This document shows positions 33,246 to 40,709 of a stretch of 53,526 nucleotides of DNA, piece after piece; the stretch's first letter is position 1; the number at the start of each line of letters is the position of its first letter. The DNA comes from a virus. Under the pieces are notes generated by a model. The model saw only the letters and a program-made list of their open reading frames with translations. It was not told the origin of the DNA and did no database searches. Both the position numbers and the translations under genes were made by a program. The DNA is taken from positions 1-53,526 of IMG/VR virus record IMGVR_UViG_3300028558_000005; one strand, 5' to 3'.

Positions 33246-33414
33246 CGTCGCCCTTTAAAAATATCGGCTCATCAGTCATCGGACACGTTGCCCACCAGCG
33301 GCACTCTTCACCGTCAATTGTCTCCGGCGGGTCAATCTCGCTTACTTCGAGATGATCATGGAAGTTGTTACAACGCGGACACTCGTCTATATCCACATAA
33401 TCGCCGTCAGTCAT
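33238..33414 (-). CDS. Mini zinc protein with WW-CP motif
   Basis: 58 aa. ECPRCNNFHDH, then CRWWATCPMTDEP. The second motif matches the 64-aa protein at 48508-48702 (WQWWGLCPITSEP), so the two are paralogues. Four Cys could bind zinc. Its ATG at 33414 lies 9 bases below the connector stop; SD AGGGGCGAAGC. Confidence 0.6.
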   Translation of the reverse strand: MTDGDYVDIDECPRCNNFHDHLEVSEIDPPETIDGEECRWWATCPMTDEPIFLKGDDE

Positions 33415-33423
33415 GCTTCGCCC

Positions 33424-34104
33424 CTAGTCGTATACGGGTCGCCAGTTTGTGAACTGCCGCTGGATGTCTTGAGGCCAGATCATCGGTACGGTCATCTGAC
33501 CAAACGGGCCATTGACCACTCTGCCGATGGGAGCCTCGCGCAACTTGTACAGGTAGGCAGCCATACGCGCCACCAGGTTCGTGAGACTGTCGGGGATTGT
33601 GGCGAAGCCCCCGGTGTATGTCCACTTGACCAGGACCTGCCCCTGCGCTGCTGGATACTGCCACGGTGTCGGTTTGAAGAGCACGCGCCAACTTTCGGGT
33701 CGGGTGTGAGTTGTCGTGGGTGACGGCAAGACAATCAGGTTGGGGTCAATCGTCAGGTCAACCCATGTCGTTGAGCCGCAATAGATGTTCAGTATCTGAG
33801 CTGCGGTCACTGCTGTCACCGGACCCCGCTCACGAGCGAAGCCCCATATCCAGCCGTTGCTGTCTACAAACGGCGCGAACATCTGCACCAGCGTTTCGGT
33901 CTGCTGATCGAAGTCGCTCGAGCACTCACGCTCGAGCATGGCCTCGGCTTGTAGTAAGCACTCGTCAACGATCTCCTGATCAGGCGTGCCCTGAACTGCC
34001 CCGTTAAACACTGTGGGGTTGTTCGGGTCGGTACGCTGACCCTGTATGTATTGCAGCAGGTAGTTATAGCTGCAATATTTCCCATCTTGCGGGACAAATG
34101 GCAC
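33424..34104 (-). CDS. Head-tail connector (gp6-like)
   Basis: 226 aa. DQEIVDECLLQAEAMLEREC, then GPVTAVTAAQ and a C-terminal DSLTNLVARMAAYLYKLREA follow the helical layout of gp6/gp15-type adaptor proteins that sit under the portal. It follows the capsid genes and precedes the tail terminator. Confidence 0.65.
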   Translation of the reverse strand: MPFVPQDGKYCSYNYLLQYIQGQRTDPNNPTVFNGAVQGTPDQEIVDECLLQAEAMLERECSSDFDQQTETLVQMFAPFVDSNGWIWGFARERGPVTAVTAAQILNIYCGSTTWVDLTIDPNLIVLPSPTTTHTRPESWRVLFKPTPWQYPAAQGQVLVKWTYTGGFATIPDSLTNLVARMAAYLYKLREAPIGRVVNGPFGQMTVPMIWPQDIQRQFTNWRPVYD

Positions 34105-34107
34105 GGC

Positions 34108-34635
34108 TTACTTGCCCTTCCTGGATTTCGTCGTAGAGGTCGTTGTTTCGTCGTCTGTGTCTACTTGTACCACTTCACTATCCTGCGACGCACCAGCCCC
34201 GTTGTTTGCGTCGGTTTCGGGGTCGCCATTGTCGGCAGTCGTGTACAGAATGTCACCGCTATTTCGGTCAGCCACAAAAGCGGTTACATCCACTTCGGCT
34301 GCAACATTCTGAGCGTGCTGCACAGCCGCATCGTAGTCATCAAAGCTGCCCACGAAACTGGACGGCTCACCGTTCTTGTAACGATGCACCTGATACTGTG
34401 CGCTGAGGACTGGCTCGACAGCGGTAGCGACTGGTGTGTCTTCGCCCACGGTGATCTCTGGTAGCTTGTTTGCCACGTCCAGATCAGTGTCGGTGGCGTA
34501 AGTGTCAAAGCCGTCATCACGCTGCAACTCAAAACGCCAGTTGCTCCCCTGGTGCTCGATGCCCTTAACGTGATAATTCGGGGCGGTCCCGAAGTTCAAC
34601 ACGTCATCGACTTGAATATCCTCTGGTCTGATCAT
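34108..34635 (-). CDS. Hypothetical head-module protein, 175 aa
   Basis: The ATG at 34635 (MIRPEDIQVDDVL) follows GGGAGATAGCAGC. A longer upstream frame passes through the capsid 3' end and is rejected. The N-terminal SH3-like segment (VDDVLNFGTAPNYHVKGIEH) and acidic tail with a basic end (TTSTTKSRKGK) suggest a small head-completion or decoration protein; not firmly recognised. Confidence 0.45.
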   Translation of the reverse strand: MIRPEDIQVDDVLNFGTAPNYHVKGIEHQGSNWRFELQRDDGFDTYATDTDLDVANKLPEITVGEDTPVATAVEPVLSAQYQVHRYKNGEPSSFVGSFDDYDAAVQHAQNVAAEVDVTAFVADRNSGDILYTTADNGDPETDANNGAGASQDSEVVQVDTDDETTTSTTKSRKGK

Positions 34636-34650
34636 GCTGCTATCTCCCAC

Positions 34651-34678
34651 TGAGGGGCACGGTATGTCGTGCCCCTCA
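34651..34678 (-). terminator. Strong hairpin after the major capsid gene
   Basis: TGAGGGGCACG (34651-34661) pairs with CGTGCCCCTCA (34668-34678). No T-tract follows on the minus strand, so it may act as a partial terminator or mRNA 3' stabiliser that raises capsid expression over downstream genes. Confidence 0.5.
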
Positions 34679-34694
34679 TCACATAAGCGTTCGG

Positions 34695-36287
34695 TTAGGA
34701 GTCTACGCGAGCACCGACAATTGCCGACTGTGCGTTGGGCCAGTAGCACTTGAGGGTTTCGTTGTAGAACACGTCGTAAGGGAAGCTCCGGTCAGTGCGG
34801 CCCAGCTCGAAGTAGGTGTAAGGAATTGGCACGTCAAGTGCAAATGCCTTGCCCACGCGAGAATAGGGCAGTGTTTCCGGTGGAACGTCTTCGCTCAGGA
34901 ACATGAACACGCCATCCGGGCAGTAGGGATGCGCCCAGACTTCGATGCTCTGTTGCATGTTGATCATGCTGCTGGTGAACTTATTCACGTAGCCACCGAC
35001 GTACAGACCGCCCACAATGTTGTTGCGGTTCTGATACACGTCGAGACGGAACTGGTTGTTGTTGCCAGCACTGGCGATCTTGTTTGCCAGCGAGACAATG
35101 CTGTTCGCTGAGCAGATGATCAGACTGGGGCTGGTGTGGTTGTTTACCCACTGGCTTTGCAGGATGCTGTCAAACTCGGCAATACCTGTCGCATTGACAG
35201 TCAGTCCGAAGCCGCCCAGGTCCTTGACGATACGGGGGGTTGCACCGCTGGCGGTCAAGTCAACGCCGTAGATCGTGTTTTTGTTCAGCCAGCTAAACAC
35301 ACCCTCGAACATATTGCTGTTCACCGTTGCATCGGCAGCGGGTGGAATGGGCTGCGTGTTCGCCGGGATGCCCTTGATCTGGACGTGGTTCACAGTCACG
35401 AAAGTCTGACCTGTTGGCACGACAATCGGGTCGCCCAGTGTCGTCAGGAACGAGCCAGAACCGTCCTTAAAGGCATAAGCGAGCTTGGTGTTCGGGTCGC
35501 ACAGGAACAACGCGGCAGCCGTGTGTCCAGCGCCAGCCACAGCGTTCGCATAGACCTTGTAGCCCAGCGCGCCGGGAACATAGGGCCAGCTCACGTCAAG
35601 GTAGTCAGCCGTGGCAGCACCGACACTGATGTCAGCGAAAGCGGTGCTCAGTGCAGTCTCACCCGTGTTGCTGTTTGAAGTGGCGTTGGTGAGTGTGCCC
35701 TGTCCAGTGATTGCCGTCACAGCCACCGACCAGGTTGCGTTCGAGAAAGTGCCCGCCGTGTGCAACGTTGAGGCATTGCCAGTGACGGTGGGAACACCCA
35801 GCGCCGCACGGTTGCCGAATAGCACCTGATACTCTTCGAGCCGCATCAACGCACTGAGGGCCATCATCGTGTCAAGGTTCATGGCGTTATCCCAGCCCTG
35901 AGCCTGAACGATGGCTTCAAACTGGACACCGCCGTTAATTGACTGCGAGATATAGTCAGCCAGAATGGTCGTGGCTGATTCAGTGGTGGTCGGGCCGTTT
36001 GCGCCGTTAGCAGTACCAAAGCTGCCCGCCGCACCGAAGTTGAACGAGCCATAGCCTAACTGCATACGCCATTGCGCCTGGGCAGCACCCATCTGCGGGG
36101 TGTCTGTGGGCATACGCTTGCGCAGTCCGGCAAAGAAGGGTTGCAGCCATTTGGCCTGTGGCTCCAGATTGATACCCAGAAAGCCCGCGCTGGTGGTAAG
36201 TGCCTTGCGCAGCTCAGTCGGGTTGTTGGAGAGCTGGTTTGTCGGCAGTCCCGACAGTTGGGCCAGCAATTGCATTTCGTTGTTCAT
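34695..36287 (-). CDS. Major capsid protein with Ig/FN3-like insertion
   Basis: 530 aa, longer than many HK97-fold capsids. ESATTILADYISQSINGGVQ and AMNLDTMMALSALMRLEEYQ match encapsidation-family core helices; the C-terminal third (PYSRVGKAFALDVPIPYTYF) is the usual P-domain end. Residues about 178-295 (WSVAVTAITGQG, then LDVSWPYVPGALGYKVYAN) look like a fibronectin type III-like or Ig-like insert, which would be surface-exposed. Identity is supported by position after the protease-scaffold gene. Confidence 0.8.
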   Translation of the reverse strand: MNNEMQLLAQLSGLPTNQLSNNPTELRKALTTSAGFLGINLEPQAKWLQPFFAGLRKRMPTDTPQMGAAQAQWRMQLGYGSFNFGAAGSFGTANGANGPTTTESATTILADYISQSINGGVQFEAIVQAQGWDNAMNLDTMMALSALMRLEEYQVLFGNRAALGVPTVTGNASTLHTAGTFSNATWSVAVTAITGQGTLTNATSNSNTGETALSTAFADISVGAATADYLDVSWPYVPGALGYKVYANAVAGAGHTAAALFLCDPNTKLAYAFKDGSGSFLTTLGDPIVVPTGQTFVTVNHVQIKGIPANTQPIPPAADATVNSNMFEGVFSWLNKNTIYGVDLTASGATPRIVKDLGGFGLTVNATGIAEFDSILQSQWVNNHTSPSLIICSANSIVSLANKIASAGNNNQFRLDVYQNRNNIVGGLYVGGYVNKFTSSMINMQQSIEVWAHPYCPDGVFMFLSEDVPPETLPYSRVGKAFALDVPIPYTYFELGRTDRSFPYDVFYNETLKCYWPNAQSAIVGARVDS

Positions 36288-36299
36288 TGCTTAGTTCCT

Positions 36300-36315
36300 T
36301 TTCACAACTGTGAAA
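36300..36315. promoter_or_regulatory. 16-bp palindromic site (perfect)
   Basis: TTTCACAACTGTGAAA between the protease-scaffold and capsid genes. On the minus strand it is followed by AGGAACTAAGCA and the capsid ATG. Confidence 0.75.
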
Positions 36316-36317
36316 GA

Positions 36318-38345
36318 CTACTGCTGAGCATATGCCGGGTAAGCGGGCATAGTCTCAGGCAAGCTCGGTGTAAACGTATTCTGAGTGAGATAGCCCTTGC
36401 GCAGGGCCATGTTGGTGAAATCCGATTGTCCCTCACGCAGCGCCTGACCACGGGCCAGTTCGCGCAGTGCGGTGATGTCGGGCCGTTCTGGATTGAGCAC
36501 ACGAGCCGCTGCCACAACGTCACCCGTCTCGAGCAACTTGCGCAGGGCCGGGTGCATTTCCGGCTCGGCAGGTGCGGCTGGCACTGGCATCACGTTGGCG
36601 AGGGGCTGCAACATTTTCTGGATAGGTGCGCCGGGATTGACGATGCTCGACACAATCTGAGTCAACTGGCTCAGTTGCTTGGTCAGGTTGTCGATTTGCT
36701 CATCACGCTTGTCCATTGTGGCTGGCGTGCTGGTGTCCGTTGTGGTGGTCGTGGCTGGCGTACTTGCGGTTGTCGCACCAGCTTTGTCCATCGTGGGGCC
36801 AGTCGTTGCAGTGCTGGGCACAGACTGAGTGGGCGCGCTCTGAGGCGTGCTCAGCGGCGTGCCGCTGGCTTCGCTCATCGGTGTGCTGCCCGAAGTGCCC
36901 GACAGACCGCCGCCTGTTGGGACGGATGGAGTGCTGGGCGTGAGTGCAGTTGCCAGCGTAACGCTGGGTGTGCCGCTCATGGCAGCCTTGCCGACAGTTG
37001 TGTCGGTGTAGCCCTGCTGTGAGCCAGTTGGCGGGGTAGGATTGCTCGTTCCGGTGTCAACACTGCTGGTGGTCGTGGCGCTCGAAACATTGCCCATAAG
37101 TTGCATTAGCAAATCGCGGGCTGCGTTGGGGTCTTTGCCGATCTGGTCTACGGCAACATTAATCCCTTGCATGAGTTGAGATACCAGGCCGCCCAGGTCC
37201 ACACCCTTCTCAAGTGTTGGTAACATTTTAGGAGCCTCAACTTTCATTATCTGTCGTTTCGTCGCGTCGTAGTAGTAGTCTCCACCCCGGATCAATCGCG
37301 CTTGCTTGGCAAGGCGATGGCCCAGGATGCTACGCTCGCGCAGTTCGTACCCGTGCAAATCCTGACCGCTGTTATACTTGGCAATCGCGGTATCGAGCCG
37401 CTCCAAGTTGTCCATAGGCCAACGCAAGTTGGCAGGATCGCCCCAGTCGGCAGAGTTCTTCGAGTAACCGGGTCCGGTGTCAAGGGGTGCGCCTTCGCGT
37501 CGGTGAATACCGACACGCGCTCCGTAAGCCTTGAGCATTTCAATGGCCCGTTGTTCACTGTCGTGCTGCGCTTTGATCAGAGCCAGCAGATTATCCACAG
37601 CCGACTTCTCGACTGGTTCAGTGCGTGGTGAAGAGATGGGGAGCACCGCTCGTTGTTCTATCAGAGCAGGGTTGGGAGCGCCGGATGCCGGGGCTGCGAT
37701 CTCTTTGACAATCTCGCCCGATGGGACTGTTTCGACTGCGCCCGCGCCCTCTGGTACGTCTACCCCATCAATGATGGCGTTTGCGCCCTCGGCGGCAATC
37801 GCTGGATTCTCATCGGCTGCCGTCAGGCCGTAACCTACTTTTTCCATAATCTCGCTCCCGTCTGCCTTGATTAGTTTGAATTGCGCCGACGGCAAACATG
37901 GCGCATCAACATACGAAATTTCCTGTGGCTCGGCTGTATAAAAAATCTGCTGGCTCATTGGGTCGCGCCAGCGCTTAGCAGTGCCGCCGATGCTAAATCC
38001 GGTAAGCGTTCCGGTTCTGATTTTTTCCCACGTTGGATCGTCAGTGCAAACCGTTCCAATGTCGATAGCCTTGTCCATATCGTTGTAGTCGATAGCGATA
38101 GCCTTGCCCGCTGCAATTGGTTGGTGCATCTGTCTAATGTTGCCAAGACTTACACCTTCCGGCCCTAGAATTGCCGTTCGATCCATTGCGTCCTGGGACC
38201 ATTTTTGAAAGTTCGGTTTGCTCGTGTCGTAGTGCATCGTTTCCCGCGCCAAGTCTTTTTGTTGTGCGGTGGCACGACCCCAAACCTCATGAGTATTCAA
38301 ATCGACCTTTGTCAACTGGCAGAATAGTTCGAACCTATCATTCAT
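36318..38345 (-). CDS. Prohead protease fused to scaffold-like region
   Basis: 675 aa. The N-terminal 180 residues fit an XkdF-type prohead serine protease: IRQMHQPIAAGKAIA (catalytic His), LTGFSIGG (catalytic Ser), EISYVDAPCLP. Residues 180-400 are helical, 400-550 are Thr/Ser/Pro/Gly linker, and 550-620 has a coiled-coil (QIDNLTKQLSQLTQIVSSI). This is a protease-scaffold polyprotein of the kind processed during head maturation. Start at 38345 after GGAGATTATATC. Confidence 0.75.
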   Translation of the reverse strand: MNDRFELFCQLTKVDLNTHEVWGRATAQQKDLARETMHYDTSKPNFQKWSQDAMDRTAILGPEGVSLGNIRQMHQPIAAGKAIAIDYNDMDKAIDIGTVCTDDPTWEKIRTGTLTGFSIGGTAKRWRDPMSQQIFYTAEPQEISYVDAPCLPSAQFKLIKADGSEIMEKVGYGLTAADENPAIAAEGANAIIDGVDVPEGAGAVETVPSGEIVKEIAAPASGAPNPALIEQRAVLPISSPRTEPVEKSAVDNLLALIKAQHDSEQRAIEMLKAYGARVGIHRREGAPLDTGPGYSKNSADWGDPANLRWPMDNLERLDTAIAKYNSGQDLHGYELRERSILGHRLAKQARLIRGGDYYYDATKRQIMKVEAPKMLPTLEKGVDLGGLVSQLMQGINVAVDQIGKDPNAARDLLMQLMGNVSSATTTSSVDTGTSNPTPPTGSQQGYTDTTVGKAAMSGTPSVTLATALTPSTPSVPTGGGLSGTSGSTPMSEASGTPLSTPQSAPTQSVPSTATTGPTMDKAGATTASTPATTTTTDTSTPATMDKRDEQIDNLTKQLSQLTQIVSSIVNPGAPIQKMLQPLANVMPVPAAPAEPEMHPALRKLLETGDVVAAARVLNPERPDITALRELARGQALREGQSDFTNMALRKGYLTQNTFTPSLPETMPAYPAYAQQ

Positions 38346-38455
38346 GATATAATCTCCATGTGGGCTAGCGTCGCCTCATGAACGGCGCGAACGGCTAAAC
38401 CTTTGCAAGCCTGCCCACAACTTCGATAGCAAGGGGTAGCAAAGGTAATCTCCAA

Positions 38456-39055
38456 GTGACTTCTAAAATCTGTACCAAGTGCAATATTGAAAAACCGCTC
38501 ACTGAGTTCTCGAGCGACACTTCTCATCAAGACGGCTACCGTAGTCAATGTAAATGCTGCGTCGCTAATCGAGTTGCTGCGTGGCGCGAAGAGCACCCAG
38601 AGCTTGTCAAGGCGAGAAGCAAAGCGAGCCGTGCAAAATTTCACGACGAGCGTATCGAGCGTGACAGGAAATACTATACTGAGCACGGCGACAAACAGAA
38701 GGCACAAAAGCGCGAGTATTACCAAGAGCATCGCGCCGAAATTCTCAAACGTAATAACGATTGGGCTAAATCCAATCCAGAAGCTAAGAAAGCCGTTAAT
38801 CATCGCCGCCGCGCCCGCGAAATGGGCAACGAGGGTTCGTACACCGCCGATGACATAGAACGTCAACGCAAAGCTCAGCGCGGCAAGTGCTATTACTGTG
38901 GCAAAAAAGGCAAATTGACCATCGATCACATCATTCCGTTGGTGCGTGGTGGCACGAACTGGCCTTACAATATCGTACTGGCCTGTCCTCGTTGCAACAG
39001 CGGCAAGGGTGGCAAATTGCCCCACGAGTGGCCTGATGGCGGTAGGCTTCTGTGA
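38456..39055 (+). CDS. HNH endonuclease inserted in the late operon, antisense
   Basis: 199 aa from a GTG after AAAGGTAATCTCCAA. N-terminal CTKCNIEKPLTEF...CKCC ribbon, basic middle, then CYYC, TIDHIIPLVRGG, and CPRCNSGKGGKLPHEW..GGRLL. It shares its domain order and end with the HNH protein at 6873-7493. It is the only plus-strand gene inside the leftward head operon and sits between the gp10-like and protease genes, as expected of a homing element that avoided disrupting a gene. Confidence 0.85.
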   Translation: MTSKICTKCNIEKPLTEFSSDTSHQDGYRSQCKCCVANRVAAWREEHPELVKARSKASRAKFHDERIERDRKYYTEHGDKQKAQKREYYQEHRAEILKRNNDWAKSNPEAKKAVNHRRRAREMGNEGSYTADDIERQRKAQRGKCYYCGKKGKLTIDHIIPLVRGGTNWPYNIVLACPRCNSGKGGKLPHEWPDGGRLL

Positions 39056-39059
39056 TTTA

Positions 39060-39407
39060 TCAGCCATTGAAGTCCCTCACTCCGGCTTTAAAGCCGCGCT
39101 GCATTAAGTCTTGCAATTCTGCCCACTTACCGGGCCAGCCTTCCCACTTGCGCGTACCGTCGAGAATAAACGGCAGGTAGTACGTGCTGCCGAATGTAAT
39201 TGACTTGCCAAACTCTTCGACGTTCCATCCTGCCTTGTCAGCAGTCTGATACTGACGACGATCCCCCGATGGGGGCAGCGGCGGATACATAGCACGCTGT
39301 AAGCCCTGTCGAAAGTTAAAGCCCGCCGCATCCAGTCCAGCTTGCCAGCGTATTGCTGGTTGCTGCATCCACTGTTTGCGTGAGACTGCAATCGTAAAGT
39401 CAAACAC
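39060..39407 (-). CDS. gp10-like connector/tail component
   Basis: 115 aa from a GTG at 39407 overlapping the MuF-type stop. YPPLPPSG, then TADKAGWNVEEFGKSITFG and YLPFILDGTRKWEG resemble the HK97 gp10-like family (minor head-tail components with Y...leyGT....). Ordinarily such genes lie near connectors; here it lies before the protease. Confidence 0.5.
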   Translation of the reverse strand: MFDFTIAVSRKQWMQQPAIRWQAGLDAAGFNFRQGLQRAMYPPLPPSGDRRQYQTADKAGWNVEEFGKSITFGSTYYLPFILDGTRKWEGWPGKWAELQDLMQRGFKAGVRDFNG

Positions 39408-40447
39408 TACTGACCCAGCTTTCTGCGGCGCGGCACTCGTGAGGGCGGGACTGCAAACAGGTCAGCCGGGTTGGTGGGTTCATCCAGTGCGCCGATACCC
39501 ACGCCACCAACGCCACCGCTCGGTAATGATGGTATAGATGGGACACTGATGGGCTGCACCAGACTGGGCAGCGCCGGGGCGGGCGTGAGGTTGCGAGAAT
39601 CGAAAGCGCCCGCGTACACATTCGCCGGGGCTTCGGTAGGCTCATCAGGAGCTGCGCTCGCATACTCATCTGCACCGAATATCAACATTCCACCATCCTC
39701 AGTTGCTGGCACTGTGCCGCAACGACATCGAACGTGAGAGTTGTCCGGCGGCATCGGGTCGCCCACTTTGTAGGGGTTGCCCTGCGCCAGCGCGACACAG
39801 ATACTACAGGGCCAGTCGCCGTCCTCATCTGCCAGGTCCCAGTTCCAGTACTGCACTCCGAACTGGTGCATGATGTTGAGACTGACTTGAGAGGTAATGT
39901 ACGTGCTCTCGGTGCGTGCAATACTCTCGGCTCTCGACATCCCAAACTGTGGGCTAAGCTGGTCTATCAACTCTGGCAGACTGGCATCGGTGTTGTACCA
40001 GTCGTGGATGGCGCTCAGTACGTCTGTTTCGGTATCGCGCCCGATACTGGTGATCTTCCGGCCTGTTCTCAGTTGATAGGCTTCAAACAGTGAGGCGGGG
40101 TCTACAGGGGCAGGTCGCTTATTGCGCGTGAGCCAGAACTTGCTTTCTGTGTCGTATAGCTCAGTGACAACGGGCGTAAAAATGCTCTGTAGATCAACGC
40201 CAAAACTATTGATCCAGCTATCCCAGCTAGCATCAGTATTTTCCTTAAACAACTCGGTATCAAGGGCAAAATCATGTGCCTTTGCAATTCGCTTGCGCAG
40301 ATTGGCACGCCGCAGATCGCGCTTGAGCCATGCATAGCGACGTTGTAAAATGTTGTAAATAGCTGCCGCTGCGACGGGTTCAGTTCGATCCCGCACTGAC
40401 AGGAGTAGCTTGCGGCGCTGGGTCGCTCGCATGACTATCGCTGGCAT
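39407..40447 (-). CDS. MuF-type minor head protein
   Basis: 346 aa. Residues about 160-270: RAESIARTESTYITSQVSLN, WNWDLADEDGDWPCSIC, then PPDNSHVRCRCGTVPA, the hallmark of the phage Mu F-like domain (AR.E, C..C, H..CRC). These proteins are packed in the head and aid assembly or are ejected with DNA. The C-terminal 80 residues are Pro/Ala-rich. Its place after the portal is standard. Confidence 0.85.
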   Translation of the reverse strand: MPAIVMRATQRRKLLLSVRDRTEPVAAAAIYNILQRRYAWLKRDLRRANLRKRIAKAHDFALDTELFKENTDASWDSWINSFGVDLQSIFTPVVTELYDTESKFWLTRNKRPAPVDPASLFEAYQLRTGRKITSIGRDTETDVLSAIHDWYNTDASLPELIDQLSPQFGMSRAESIARTESTYITSQVSLNIMHQFGVQYWNWDLADEDGDWPCSICVALAQGNPYKVGDPMPPDNSHVRCRCGTVPATEDGGMLIFGADEYASAAPDEPTEAPANVYAGAFDSRNLTPAPALPSLVQPISVPSIPSLPSGGVGGVGIGALDEPTNPADLFAVPPSRVPRRRKLGQ

Positions 40448-40709
40448 TAGTCTCTACCTTGAGGCTGGCATCCATCTGATCGGCTAGCTTGCGCAGACTG
40501 TTGGCATAGCCGCGCACCAGCATCCAGATCATGATGGCATCGAATGTTGCTTTTAAGTCAATCCGGTTAATGTCAAACTGCTGGCGACGACCCAGCAGTG
40601 CTGGCGCGTTACCTGCCACCGTCTCAGCCAGCATCGTCAAACTGGCGTACTCATCATGAGTGCATTCAATCAGCACGTTGCCGTTGTCGCCGTAACCATA
40701 GCGTCTCAT
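40380..40709 (-). CDS. Hypothetical protein between portal and MuF
   Basis: 109 aa; ATGs overlap portal stop and its 3' end overlaps the MuF-type start by 68 bases. Helical with an acidic Ser/Ala C-terminus (SDSHASDPAPQATPVSAG). Not recognised; the portal overlap supports it. Confidence 0.5.
   Translation of the reverse strand: MRRYGYGDNGNVLIECTHDEYASLTMLAETVAGNAPALLGRRQQFDINRIDLKATFDAIMIWMLVRGYANSLRKLADQMDASLKVETNASDSHASDPAPQATPVSAGSN

Noticed and set aside
38359-38421. Possible tRNA-like fold (GTGGGC/GCCCAC ends)
   Set aside because: No D- or T-arm consensus and no anticodon arm could be built.
38342-39067. Long minus-strand ORF (241 aa) opposite the HNH gene
   Set aside because: It has no recognisable motif and is the mirror of the HNH coding strand, whose zinc and HNH motifs are clear.
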